This document shows positions 42,072 through 50,991 of a DNA stretch of 64,000 nt, one piece after another (positions within the stretch are counted from its first letter, which is position 1; each line of letters opens with the position of its first letter). The translations under genes and the position numbers were made by a program. Where the stretch lies: NCBI RefSeq assembly GCF_000758545.1, contig NZ_CP009279.1, forward strand, positions 2,418,001 to 2,482,000. The letters are read 5' to 3'. The notes below the pieces were generated by a model. That model searched no databases. It worked only from the letters and a program-made list of their open reading frames with translations, and was not told the DNA's origin. This stretch comes from Paenibacillus sp. FSL H7-0737 (GTDB taxonomy: Bacteria > Bacillota > Bacilli > Paenibacillales > Paenibacillaceae).

Positions 42072-42908
42072 TCAGCTTTTTTTGCCGTATTTTCCAGGTG
42101 GAATGCCCGTGATGTTCTTGAAAGTACGTATGAAATTGGCATAGTCATTGAAGCCGGATAGATAACAGGTTTCGGATACGGAGTTTCCGGAGGATAGGAG
42201 CTGTTTGGATAAAGCGATTTTTTTAAGCAGGACGTACCGGTAGATCGTTCCTCCTGTCTGCTGCTTGAACAGGTGACTAAGATAATATTTATCGATGTTT
42301 AATTCACCAGCGATCTGCTCTAGCGACAGATTCAGATGCAGATGGTTATCGATATAGCGCATGGCCGATTGAATATGCGATGAAATAATACTGGGTATGG
42401 TGGAACTAGTACGGCTATATAGCTCATTAATGAGGACCAGAATCTGGATCAGATAAGTTAAAGCCAGAACCTCACTGCCGTATTGAGGATTCTCCAAAAT
42501 TGCAATCAGGCGATAAGCAAGGGTCATGTACTCTGCAAGCAGTGTTTCATCCATTTGAGCGAGATTCTGCTCTCCGGGCTGACGGTTCTGGAAACAGGCG
42601 AGCAGATTTGTGGTTGCGGTGCAGAAGGGATATACAAGTGGAGCTTTGAAATGAATTGTTAATCGTTCGTAAGGCTCCGGAGATAGATTAATAATTTTAT
42701 GAATCTCGTGATTGTTGAATAAGAGCACATTGCCACGTTGAAGCGGATAGCTGTACTGATCCACAAATCCGTTCACCGTGCCGCCTAAAAATAGGAAGAT
42801 TTCAAAGTGATCATGAATATGAAAATCTTTGGTGGGTGAGATCGGTGAATTGCCGATGCCCGCCAGTATGTCGCCTTCGAACGGCTGATAATACTGGGCA
42901 TGTTTCAT
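42072..42908 (-). CDS. AraC family regulator (cupin plus HTH)
   Basis: A 278-residue AraC regulator. A cupin sensor (FHIHDHFEIFLFLGGTVNGFVDQYSYPLQRGNVLLFNNHEIHKI, residues 28-72) precedes two helix-turn-helix units at about 180-275 (LNLSLEQIAGELNIDKYYLSHLFKQQTGGTIYRYV... SETCYLSGFNDYANFIRTFKNITGIPPGKYG). AAAGGGG lies 8 bases before the ATG on the minus strand. Divergent from the DUF2264 operon by 189 bases that carry three GCAATAA repeats, so it likely activates that operon on sugar binding. Confidence 0.92.
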   Translation of the reverse strand: MKHAQYYQPFEGDILAGIGNSPISPTKDFHIHDHFEIFLFLGGTVNGFVDQYSYPLQRGNVLLFNNHEIHKIINLSPEPYERLTIHFKAPLVYPFCTATTNLLACFQNRQPGEQNLAQMDETLLAEYMTLAYRLIAILENPQYGSEVLALTYLIQILVLINELYSRTSSTIPSIISSHIQSAMRYIDNHLHLNLSLEQIAGELNIDKYYLSHLFKQQTGGTIYRYVLLKKIALSKQLLSSGNSVSETCYLSGFNDYANFIRTFKNITGIPPGKYGKKS

Positions 42909-42941
42909 CCGGATAACCCCTTTCAGATTAATAGCAACAAA

Positions 42942-43017
42942 CGCAATAAATAATCATTAATCGCAAAGACATTGCAATAATACAACACTAAACTATAGAA
43001 GAAGATTACGCAATAAA
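42942..43017 (+). promoter_or_regulatory. Three GCAATAA direct repeats in the AraC/DUF2264 intergenic region
   Basis: CGCAATAAA (42942), TGCAATAA (42973) and CGCAATAAA (43009) are in the same orientation, 31 and 36 bases apart, about three helical turns. They flank the promoter and are candidate sites for the divergent AraC regulator. Confidence 0.45.
42972..42999 (+). promoter_or_regulatory. Sigma-A promoter of the DUF2264 operon
   Basis: TTGCAA (42972-42977), 16-base spacer, TATAGA (42994-42999), about 98 bases before the first gene. Confidence 0.55.
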
Positions 43018-43097
43018 CCAAGTATATAGCTGGTCTGAATATGAGTAGGACGGATCTGCATCTGCTGAATAGACGCAATTGAAAGGGTGGATGGTGT

Positions 43098-44243
43098 ATG
43101 AATAGTACGAAACACCGCAAATATTGGCTGGATACGATGCTACAGATCGGGAACCCAGTACTTGACGCCTTGTCGCAAAGAAAATTAAAGGAACGGCTGC
43201 CCACCGAGTTTCATAGTGACAGGAGCAAGTTTGCGCATTTGGAGGCATTCGCCAGGTTGGCCTGTGGAATGGCCCCATGGCTAGAGCTTGAAGGGCTGGA
43301 GGGTGAAGAAGAAGAGCTCAGGGCTCGTTATGTCATATTGATGCTGGAATGCATCGATGCTGCTGTTGATCCATCATCACCTGACTATATGGATTTTAAG
43401 TCCGAAGGCCAACCGTTGGTCGATGCGGCATTTCTCGCTCATGCGTTGGTGCGTGCACCGAAGCAGCTTGCCGGTCGGCTGAATGAGCGGGTCAAAGGTA
43501 ATTTAATAACAGCCTTGAAGCGTACGCGCCGGACTGCACCCAGCGGGAGCAATTGGCTGCTGTTTAGCGCAATGGTTGAAGCAGCTTTGTATATACTCGG
43601 CGATTCAGAATATGACCGGATGCGTGTTGGTTATGCGATCCACATGTTCATGGATTGGTATAAAGGCGATGGTATCTACGGGGATGGCAAGGACTTTCAC
43701 TGGGATCATTACAATAGCTTTGTCATTCAGCCGATGCTTGTGGATGTGGTTACACTTTTTGAACGGGACTCGGAGCAATACTCCGCATTGAGGCCATTGA
43801 TTCTGGAGCGGGCACAAAGATACGCAACTGTTCTGGAACGGATGATTGCGCCGGACGGAACGTATCCGTTTATCGGGCGCTCTATCGTTTACCGTTTTGG
43901 TGCGTTTCAGCTGCTATCACAAGCGGCGCTACAGCATTTTCTGGAGGATGCGCTATCACCCGCACAGGTACGCTGCGCCTTGACCGCTGTAATCACACGG
44001 ACTATGGGATTTCCAGGGACGCTGGATGAGGACGGGTGGCTACGTCCGGGGGTGTATGGTTACCAGCCCGAGCTTGCGGAGAGCTATATCAATACGGGAA
44101 GTCTCTATTTATGCGCTTCAGTATTTCTTCCTCTGGGGTTACTTCCTTCAGATCCTTTCTGGGCAGGGACAGAACTGAAATGGACAGCACAAAGAATCGC
44201 AGCCGGAGAGGATGTTATGAGAGATCATGCCTTGAGTAGATAG
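43098..44243 (+). CDS. DUF2264 family protein, short form
   Basis: A 381-residue protein covering the alpha/alpha-barrel part of DUF2264 (PF10022). Conserved features shared with the gene at 47293 are SKFAHLEAFARLACGMAPWLE, the SGSNWLLFSAMVEAALY segment, MDWYKGDGIYGDGKDFHWDHYNSFVI and IAPDGTYPFIGRSIVYRFGAFQ, with acidic residues in the D-G-x-G-D loop as candidate catalysts. I recall that DUF2264 corresponds at least partly to CAZy GH154 beta-glucuronidases; this should be checked. It lacks the C-terminal beta-sandwich of the long form. AAAGGGTGG precedes the ATG; no signal peptide, so cytoplasmic. First gene of a four-gene operon. Confidence 0.88.
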   Translation: MNSTKHRKYWLDTMLQIGNPVLDALSQRKLKERLPTEFHSDRSKFAHLEAFARLACGMAPWLELEGLEGEEEELRARYVILMLECIDAAVDPSSPDYMDFKSEGQPLVDAAFLAHALVRAPKQLAGRLNERVKGNLITALKRTRRTAPSGSNWLLFSAMVEAALYILGDSEYDRMRVGYAIHMFMDWYKGDGIYGDGKDFHWDHYNSFVIQPMLVDVVTLFERDSEQYSALRPLILERAQRYATVLERMIAPDGTYPFIGRSIVYRFGAFQLLSQAALQHFLEDALSPAQVRCALTAVITRTMGFPGTLDEDGWLRPGVYGYQPELAESYINTGSLYLCASVFLPLGLLPSDPFWAGTELKWTAQRIAAGEDVMRDHALSR

Positions 44244-44281
44244 GGGGATCTGATCTAATCGGTCAAAGGGAGGGGAAAAGC

Positions 44282-46099
44282 ATGAACAGACAGGAGCTTT
44301 TCGGAATTGTCCAAGAAATGAAGCCAGCAGATCTGAGCTTGTATTATCCTGATGGAGAGTCGGATGCTTTTTGGAAACAAGCCTTATTATCCGAGACATT
44401 AAAGGAAGATATCAGCGAAATCCGCGAGGAGGCTCAAAGATTAGACAGCCAGCCTATATCAGAGCTGACGGATACGCTATTTTCAATTTTTGCGCGCACA
44501 GGTTCGAGGTTGGAATATGAACGGGTCTATTTCGAACGGAGAAGAAGGCTGAATACATATGTATTTATGACCTTGCTTGATCCGGATAATGTCAGACTTC
44601 TGGAGAACCTGGAAAATATCCTATGGTCTATATGCGAAGAGTACACATGGTGCCTGCCAGCCCATCTTCCTGCAGATCATAATACAGAGAATATTGATCA
44701 GTTTATTGATCTGTTCTCCTCGGAGACCGCTTTTACCCTTGCCGAAATTTCTCTATTACTGGGAGAACGACTTCCGCTGCTTCTTCGATCCCGAATCAGA
44801 CATGAAGTAGAAAAGAGAATATTTCGACCTTTTATTGAATGTGGTCCTTATGAATGGGAGACTGCACGTCATAACTGGGCAGCAGTGTGCGCAGGGTCGA
44901 TCGGGGCAGCCGCCTTATTGATGTTGGATGATCCTGCTGCGCTGACGAATATCCTGCTGAAGACAGAGCGCAGCATGAGCTACTATCTGGAAGGCTTCGG
45001 GGATGATGGGGCCTGCCTGGAAGGTCTGAGTTACTGGAACTACGGATTTGGCTATTTCACGTATTACAGCGATCTTCTCCGGGTTAGAAGTGAGGGAAGA
45101 GTAGACTGGTTTGCAACGGACAAAGTGCGAAGTATCGCTCAGTTCCAACAGAAAGTTTTCATCGGTGGCAATTTTGTCGCCAATTTCTCTGACTCAGAGC
45201 CTCGAATTCACATACATATGGGCTTGTCCCATTATTTAGCTGATACCTATCCAGAAGTAGAATGTCCTCCGCCTGTGCTTCGCACTCCTTACGCTAAGGA
45301 TCACTGCAGCCGCTGGGCTCCGGCTTTTCGAAATCTCATCTGGAGAAGGACCGGCGATGAGAAACAGGATCAGGATTGGGGAGCCGCCAGTTATTATCTT
45401 CCTGATGCGGGATGGCTTGTCTCGCGTTATCAGTCCGGAGGAAGTTCGTTCGGCTTTGCGGCTAAGGGAGGGCATAACGCTGAACCTCATAATCATAATG
45501 ATCTGGGACAGTTCATTCTGTCAGGTGGAGGCGAAATCTATGCAGCTGATCTCGGCTGTGGAGAGTATACGGCTGAATATTTTAGGGCTGGCCGTTATCA
45601 ATATGATTGTAACGGCTCGCAGGGACATTCGGTTCCGATCATCGGCGGCCAGTATCAACTGGCTGGCAGGAAGCATAGTGCTACAGTTCTGTACGCGTCG
45701 GCTGCGGTTGAAAAAGATGAACTGAAGCTGGAGCTGTCTCAGGCATACGAAGTGGAAGAGCTTCAATCCCTGATCCGCTCTATGGTTTGGTATAAGGGGC
45801 AGCATCCTCGCTTGGAGTTAATGGACGAGTACCAGTATAACGGTAAGTCAGTGAGCTGGACAGAGCGGTTCGTTACCTGGCGTCGTCCGAAAATGCTGCG
45901 TTCTGGTGTTGTGCTGCTGCCCGGAACTGGAGTAGGCGGAGTGGAACTGACTTATGATGTTCAGATCGTTGAGCCAGAGATTACTGCACGTGAGTACCGG
46001 GATCATTTTGGCAGGGATACGGTCTGGCATACGCTAGACTTTCATGCTCTTCAGCCCGGTTCTGAAGGGAAATTAGTATTCACCTTTCAATTTATATAA
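44282..46099 (+). CDS. Heparinase II/III-like polysaccharide lyase
   Basis: A 605-residue protein: N-terminal alpha/alpha toroid about 1-320 and C-terminal Hepar_II_III beta-sheet domain about 380-600. Candidate catalytic residues are in ARHNWAAVCAGSIG, DGACLEGLSYWNYGFGYF (Tyr) and GGHNAEPHNHNDLGQFIL (His), as in heparinase II and alginate lyase folds. Such lyases break bonds at uronic acids and leave an unsaturated uronate. No signal peptide, so it works on imported oligomers. AGGGAGGGG precedes the ATG. The GH88 gene follows directly, which would remove the unsaturated end it creates. Confidence 0.92.
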   Translation: MNRQELFGIVQEMKPADLSLYYPDGESDAFWKQALLSETLKEDISEIREEAQRLDSQPISELTDTLFSIFARTGSRLEYERVYFERRRRLNTYVFMTLLDPDNVRLLENLENILWSICEEYTWCLPAHLPADHNTENIDQFIDLFSSETAFTLAEISLLLGERLPLLLRSRIRHEVEKRIFRPFIECGPYEWETARHNWAAVCAGSIGAAALLMLDDPAALTNILLKTERSMSYYLEGFGDDGACLEGLSYWNYGFGYFTYYSDLLRVRSEGRVDWFATDKVRSIAQFQQKVFIGGNFVANFSDSEPRIHIHMGLSHYLADTYPEVECPPPVLRTPYAKDHCSRWAPAFRNLIWRRTGDEKQDQDWGAASYYLPDAGWLVSRYQSGGSSFGFAAKGGHNAEPHNHNDLGQFILSGGGEIYAADLGCGEYTAEYFRAGRYQYDCNGSQGHSVPIIGGQYQLAGRKHSATVLYASAAVEKDELKLELSQAYEVEELQSLIRSMVWYKGQHPRLELMDEYQYNGKSVSWTERFVTWRRPKMLRSGVVLLPGTGVGGVELTYDVQIVEPEITAREYRDHFGRDTVWHTLDFHALQPGSEGKLVFTFQFI

Positions 46100-46144
46100 A
46101 TCATGAAAGAAATAGTGAACCATTCTAAGAAGGCGGTGTTTGAA

Positions 46145-47281
46145 ATGAATATAACGGAAAACCCAACTTGGCTGGATGAAGCTTGGAACAAGGCACTTGA
46201 AAAGACAAGATGTAACAGTGGAAAGATCGGTGCAGAATTTCCACACGCGAGTCAAGATGGTAAATACTTGCTTGAAGCGCCGAACTGGTGGACAGCAGGG
46301 TTCTGGCCGGGAATGCTCTGGCAGTTTTATTCTGAAAGTGGGGACGAAAGCCTTAAAATGATCGCAGAGCGCTGCGAAGAGAGACTCGACGAGGTACTGG
46401 ACGGCTACGTTAAGCTGGATCACGATTTAGGCTTCATGTGGATTCTTACCAGTGTGGCAAATTATAAGTTAACGGGTAGCGAAGCGTCGCGAATTCGGGC
46501 ATTAAAGGCGGCCAACTATCTGGCAGCCCGCTTCAATCTGAAAGGGCATTATATTCGGGCTTGGAATCCATGGAGTGAAGGGGAGGACAACAGCGGAGTT
46601 GCTATTATCGACTGCTGCATGAACACCAGCCTGTTGTTTTGGGCTTCCGAGACAACGGGTGATCCCCGCTATCGTCATATCGCAGAGGCGCATATGGATA
46701 CTGTGCTGGAGCATTTTATCCGACCGGACGGCTCCGTGTACCACATCGTCAAATTCAACCCGGATACGGGTGAAGTTGTGGAGAAGCTTGGTGGGCAAGG
46801 CTTTGCGCCCGAATCGGCTTGGTCACGCGGCATGGCTTGGGCTATTTACGGCCTAGCGCTTGCCTATCATCATACGGGAAAGCAAAGCTACTTGGATGCA
46901 GCCAAGCAGGTAGCGCATTTCTTCTTGACCCGACTGCCGGATGATCACGTTCCACATTGGGATTTCCGCGCTCCCGGTGAAGTCGGCGAGATACGTGATA
47001 GCTCCGCTGGTTCCTGCGCAGCGAGTGGATTGCTGCTGCTAGCCGACCAGGTGGATGATTCGGAGTCCCATGTGTACCGGAACGGGGCTATAAGAATAGT
47101 GGAATCTCTCTACAAGAATTATGGCAGTTGGGACAATGCGGACGAGGAAGGGTTGCTGCTTCATGGTACAAGTAACTACCCTGAGGACCGGAATATAGAT
47201 GTTCCGCTTATCTACGGTGATTTTTTCTATGTCGAAGCACTGGCTCGGATTAAAGCCGTAGGACCGTTCTTTTGGGAGTAG
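46145..47281 (+). CDS. Unsaturated glucuronyl hydrolase (GH88)
   Basis: A 378-residue alpha6/alpha6-barrel enzyme, the same size as Bacillus UGL. The two catalytic aspartates are seen at D94 (KLDHDLGFMW) and D156 (AIIDCCMN); DSSAGSCAASGLLLLA and IYGDFFYVEALAR are also typical. It hydrates and releases the delta-4,5-unsaturated glucuronate produced by lyases. ATG 46145 has AAGGCGGTG ahead; an in-frame ATG at 46103, three bases after the lyase stop, has none. Cytoplasmic, third gene of the operon. Confidence 0.94.
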   Translation: MNITENPTWLDEAWNKALEKTRCNSGKIGAEFPHASQDGKYLLEAPNWWTAGFWPGMLWQFYSESGDESLKMIAERCEERLDEVLDGYVKLDHDLGFMWILTSVANYKLTGSEASRIRALKAANYLAARFNLKGHYIRAWNPWSEGEDNSGVAIIDCCMNTSLLFWASETTGDPRYRHIAEAHMDTVLEHFIRPDGSVYHIVKFNPDTGEVVEKLGGQGFAPESAWSRGMAWAIYGLALAYHHTGKQSYLDAAKQVAHFFLTRLPDDHVPHWDFRAPGEVGEIRDSSAGSCAASGLLLLADQVDDSESHVYRNGAIRIVESLYKNYGSWDNADEEGLLLHGTSNYPEDRNIDVPLIYGDFFYVEALARIKAVGPFFWE

Positions 47282-47292
47282 GGGTGATTATG

Positions 47293-49170
47293 ATGAACAA
47301 TGAGAAATCATTTTCTCGGATTGGCGGTAATCCGCTGAAGACCCGTGAGGATCTGGTGATCGCTCTTGAGCAGCTTACGGATCCACTTCGGCCGTTCTAC
47401 AGCAAAGGTGGCTCACGACTTAAAATTGGCAAAACAGGGGCGAGCTATTCGGCAGCAACTGCTGAAATGGAAGGTTTCTCGCGGGTGTTGTGGGGTCTGG
47501 TACCCCTGCTCATTGGTGGTGGAGACAGCGAACTCTGGGACATCGTGCTGGATGGCATTCGGCATGGCACCGATCCTTCTCATGAAGAATATTGGGGAGA
47601 GGTGAAGGACTACGATCAGCGTTTGGTCGAAATGGCGGTCTTCGGCTTCGCATTGGCAGCCATTCCGGAACAGATTTGGTTGCCGCTTGCTCCGAATGAG
47701 CAGGATCAATTATACCGTTGGCTGAATCAAATAAACGCCCATCCTTGCTATGATTGCAATTGGCTGTTCTTTAACGTTCTAGTCAATATCGGATTCCGCA
47801 AAATCGGTCGTCCCTACGACGCAGGACAACTGGAGAGCAATTTAAAGCGCATGGATGATTTCTATTTGGGAGAGGGCTGGTACAGCGACGGGATTAATGG
47901 TCACAGCGATTATTACGTACCTTTTGCTATTCATTACTATGCACTGCTGTACGCAAAGCTGATGGAACAGGAAGACTCCGAACGTTCCCGTGTGTTCAAA
48001 GAACGGGCTCGATTGTTTGCTGCTGAATTCATCGGCTGGTTCGCACCCGACGGTTCCGCACTTCCTTATGGACGTAGCTTGACTTACCGCTTTGCCCAAT
48101 CGGCATTTTGGAGCGCCGTTGCCTATGCAGATGTTGAAGGATTTTCTGCTGGTGTGGTAAAAGGTCTGGTGCTGCGAAATCTGCGTTGGTGGTTCAGTCA
48201 GCCGATTGTTGACGCCGATGGCGTACTGACCATCGGATATACTTACCCGAATCTGGTCATGGCGGAGAATTACAATGCCCCCGGATCTCCGTATTGGGCG
48301 TTAAAGACTTTCTTGCCGCTGGCTCTAGGGGCGGATCATCCGTTCTGGAAGGAAGAGGAACTGCCGCTACCGTCCATTCCGGCTGTCATGGTTCAGAAGC
48401 CTGCACATCTTGTCATCGTCCGCGAGCACGCTTCCGGTCATGTAGCGGCCTTCAATAGCGGACATTTATACACGAATGAACATACCCACACCTCGGCCAA
48501 ATACGAAAAATTCGTGTATTCAACAGGCTTCGGCTTCAGCGTGCCCCGCTCTGAATGGGGGCTCTCCCAAGGAGCGTTCGACGCTATGCTTGCGATGAGC
48601 GAGGTCGGAGACAACTTATACCGGGTACGACGCCAGAATATAGAGTCTGAGATGATAGACAACGTCCTTCGTTCCGTCTGGAAACCGTGGGCCAATGTCG
48701 AGGTTCAGACTTGGGTTGTCGCCGGACTTCCTTGGCATATTCGGATTCATCGAGTCGAAACTGGACGGTCGCTGGATACCGCAGAGGGTGGATTCGCACT
48801 TGGTCAAGAGAATGAAATGATATCGAAGATCGATGTGGCTGGTGCGATGGCCTCCACTGCTTGGGGAACCAGCGCAATCAAGGATTTGCTAGGTTGTCGG
48901 AAGGGTGAGTTGGTCTGGCCGAACGCCAATACGAACCTGCTTCACCCTCGAACGGTGCTGCCGATGCTGACGAGCACCCTTGAGCCGGGAATTCATTGGC
49001 TCGCTTCGGCCGTCTATGGTTGTCCCTCAGAGGGGGCTTTGGATATTCAGGCTGATCAAGCTGATGAGGTCCTCAAGCATTCACCTGAGCAAGATTTGAA
49101 AGTTAAGTTCAGCGAGGGAACGTTAACCATTGTCACTCATTTTGGGAGAGAAATCGTTCTTAATATATAA
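47293..49170 (+). CDS. DUF2264 family protein, full length
   Basis: A 625-residue DUF2264 protein. Residues about 20-370 are the alpha/alpha barrel (AATAEMEGFSRVLWGLVPLL, CNWLFFNVLVNIGFRK, YLGEGWYSDGINGHSDYYVPFAIHYY, FAPDGSALPYGRSLTYRFAQS); residues about 385-625 form a beta-sandwich rich in aromatic and His residues (HTHTSAKYEKFVYSTGFGFSVPRS). Paralogue of the gene at 43098. ATG 47293 fits the GGGGTGAT site; a start at 47272 would overlap the GH88 stop and lacks a site. Possibly a beta-glucuronidase (GH154-like), to be checked. Ends the operon. Confidence 0.9.
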   Translation: MNNEKSFSRIGGNPLKTREDLVIALEQLTDPLRPFYSKGGSRLKIGKTGASYSAATAEMEGFSRVLWGLVPLLIGGGDSELWDIVLDGIRHGTDPSHEEYWGEVKDYDQRLVEMAVFGFALAAIPEQIWLPLAPNEQDQLYRWLNQINAHPCYDCNWLFFNVLVNIGFRKIGRPYDAGQLESNLKRMDDFYLGEGWYSDGINGHSDYYVPFAIHYYALLYAKLMEQEDSERSRVFKERARLFAAEFIGWFAPDGSALPYGRSLTYRFAQSAFWSAVAYADVEGFSAGVVKGLVLRNLRWWFSQPIVDADGVLTIGYTYPNLVMAENYNAPGSPYWALKTFLPLALGADHPFWKEEELPLPSIPAVMVQKPAHLVIVREHASGHVAAFNSGHLYTNEHTHTSAKYEKFVYSTGFGFSVPRSEWGLSQGAFDAMLAMSEVGDNLYRVRRQNIESEMIDNVLRSVWKPWANVEVQTWVVAGLPWHIRIHRVETGRSLDTAEGGFALGQENEMISKIDVAGAMASTAWGTSAIKDLLGCRKGELVWPNANTNLLHPRTVLPMLTSTLEPGIHWLASAVYGCPSEGALDIQADQADEVLKHSPEQDLKVKFSEGTLTIVTHFGREIVLNI

Positions 49171-49212
49171 TGAGTTGGTTGAATATTTCTCACACTAATT
49201 GAAAAGTCACAA

Positions 49213-49256
49213 CAATAGCCCTGATGCAGAACTACTGCACTAGGGCTATTGTTTTT
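49213..49256 (+). terminator. Intrinsic terminator of the DUF2264/lyase/GH88 operon
   Basis: CAATAGCCCT (49213-49222) pairs with AGGGCTATTG (49242-49251); an inner TGCAG/CTGCA extends the stem, and T follows. Between here and 49450 an extended -10 TGCTATAGT (49328-49336) is the only other signal, presumably for cls. Confidence 0.9.
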
Positions 49257-49450
49257 ATGTGGATTTTTATGATTTTATCTTTTAATTATTGAGTTTTTTA
49301 TCAAATGTTTTCTTAGATGGACAATTATGCTATAGTACTCTATCTAGTCATTTACAGAAGTATTGATTTATCAGACGATGAATAAACTGACTTTTGGCAA
49401 AACTAGAAATACCGACATCTATAGAAAGATAAGAAAGGCAGGAACTCCTT

Positions 49451-50905
49451 ATGGACAACGGCAGTCTGGTCACGTGGATACTTTCATTTGTTATGATTAT
49501 AAACATATTGCTCTCTGCTGGTTTTTTATTTTTTGAGAGGAGAGATATTGGTTATACGTGGGCGTGGCTTATGGTTTTTTATTTCATTCCCATTTTGGGC
49601 TTTATTATTTATCTCTTTCTTGGTCGTAATTTAGCAAAAAAGAATTTCTTTGGCCTTTCAGCTGAAGAAAGTAAATATCTACAATCAACTGTAGATCATC
49701 AATTGGCTACATTAAAGGATCAACGCGAGAATCAGAACGCTTTGTTAACGAAATATGCTGATTTAATTCATATGAACCTTGTTTCATCGAATGCGCTAAT
49801 GACAACAGATAACGAGATAGCTATTTTTAACGATGGTAAACAAAAGTTTGACTCTTTATTTAATGATATTAGAAATGCCAAAAAAGAGGTCAACATTCAA
49901 TATTACATCATCCAGCCTGACGATTTAGGGACAAAATTAAGAGATGAATTAACTAAAAAAGCCAAAGAAGGAGTAAAAGTGAGGGTTCTCTATGACGAAA
50001 TCGGCTCCAAGAGACTTTCTCTTAAGTTCTTTAAAGAACTACTTTCTGCTGGTGGAGAAGTAGAGGTATTCTTTCCATCACTGCTTAGACCGATAAATTT
50101 TCGAATGAATAATCGAAATCATAGAAAACTATGTATCATCGATGGGGAAATTGCTTATATTGGTGGATTTAATGTGGGAAATGAATACTTAGGGATAGAT
50201 AAAAAGTTTGGATATTGGCGGGATACACATTTTAGAATGAAGGGTGGTTCCGTTAATCAAATTCAAGGCAGGTTTCTTCTGGATTGGAAACATGCCCGGA
50301 AACACGAGCAGGTAAGCTTCGATCAATTTTCCTTTACTACTGGAAGTCATGCCGGATCAAGTCCCGCTCAAATTGTGTCTAGTGGTCCTAACTCGCTAGT
50401 TGAGCATCTGAAAAATATGTATATTAAGCTGATCTTGAACGCCAAACGGAGTGTATATATTCAGACGCCATACTTCATTCCAGATAGCAGTTTTATGGAT
50501 GCGTGTAAAATTGCACTCCTATCCGGTGTGGATGTACGTATTATGATTCCAAATAAGCCTGATCACCCTTTTGTATACTGGGCAACTTGGGCGTATGCAG
50601 GTGAATTATTGAATTATGGAGCGAAAATTCTGTTATATGAAAATGGTTTCTTGCATGCCAAGACGATTGTGGTAGATGAAGAAGTAGCGTCCGTAGGGAC
50701 AATGAATATTGATTCCCGGAGCTTTAGACTCAATTTCGAAGTTAATGCAATTGTTTATGATGAGCAAGTTGCTAAACAGCTTCAAGAATTGTTTCATGAA
50801 GATAGCCAGTTAAGTACAGAGCTTACCCCTGAGCGTTATAAAGAAAGGTCCCTTATAATCAAATTTAAAGAGGGGATTTCTCGTCTTTTTTCGTCTATCC
50901 TCTGA
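49451..50905 (+). CDS. cls: Cardiolipin synthase
   Basis: A 484-residue membrane-bound phospholipase D-family enzyme that joins two phosphatidylglycerols into cardiolipin and glycerol. Two N-terminal helices (residues 6-27 and 36-58) anchor it. Both catalytic HxKxxxxD motifs are intact: HRKLCIIDGEIAYIGGFNVG and HAKTIVVDEEVASVGTMNIDSRS. Length is normal for Bacillota Cls. AAGGCAGGA precedes the ATG. It is not obviously tied to the polysaccharide genes on its left or the diaminopropionate genes on its right. Confidence 0.96.
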   Translation: MDNGSLVTWILSFVMIINILLSAGFLFFERRDIGYTWAWLMVFYFIPILGFIIYLFLGRNLAKKNFFGLSAEESKYLQSTVDHQLATLKDQRENQNALLTKYADLIHMNLVSSNALMTTDNEIAIFNDGKQKFDSLFNDIRNAKKEVNIQYYIIQPDDLGTKLRDELTKKAKEGVKVRVLYDEIGSKRLSLKFFKELLSAGGEVEVFFPSLLRPINFRMNNRNHRKLCIIDGEIAYIGGFNVGNEYLGIDKKFGYWRDTHFRMKGGSVNQIQGRFLLDWKHARKHEQVSFDQFSFTTGSHAGSSPAQIVSSGPNSLVEHLKNMYIKLILNAKRSVYIQTPYFIPDSSFMDACKIALLSGVDVRIMIPNKPDHPFVYWATWAYAGELLNYGAKILLYENGFLHAKTIVVDEEVASVGTMNIDSRSFRLNFEVNAIVYDEQVAKQLQELFHEDSQLSTELTPERYKERSLIIKFKEGISRLFSSIL

Positions 50906-50933
50906 ATACACAGACCCTATACTCCGTACAAAA

Positions 50934-50967
50934 GGCGAGCTGTGGACTTGTAAATTCACAGTTCGCC
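50934..50967. terminator. Hairpin between convergent cls and ATP-grasp genes
   Basis: GGCGAGCTGTG (50934-50944) pairs with CACAGTTCGCC (50957-50967), one G-T wobble. Strong stem but no T tract on the plus strand, so termination is probable rather than certain. Confidence 0.55.
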
Positions 50968-50991
50968 GCGGCACATGGATTCTACTATGCT

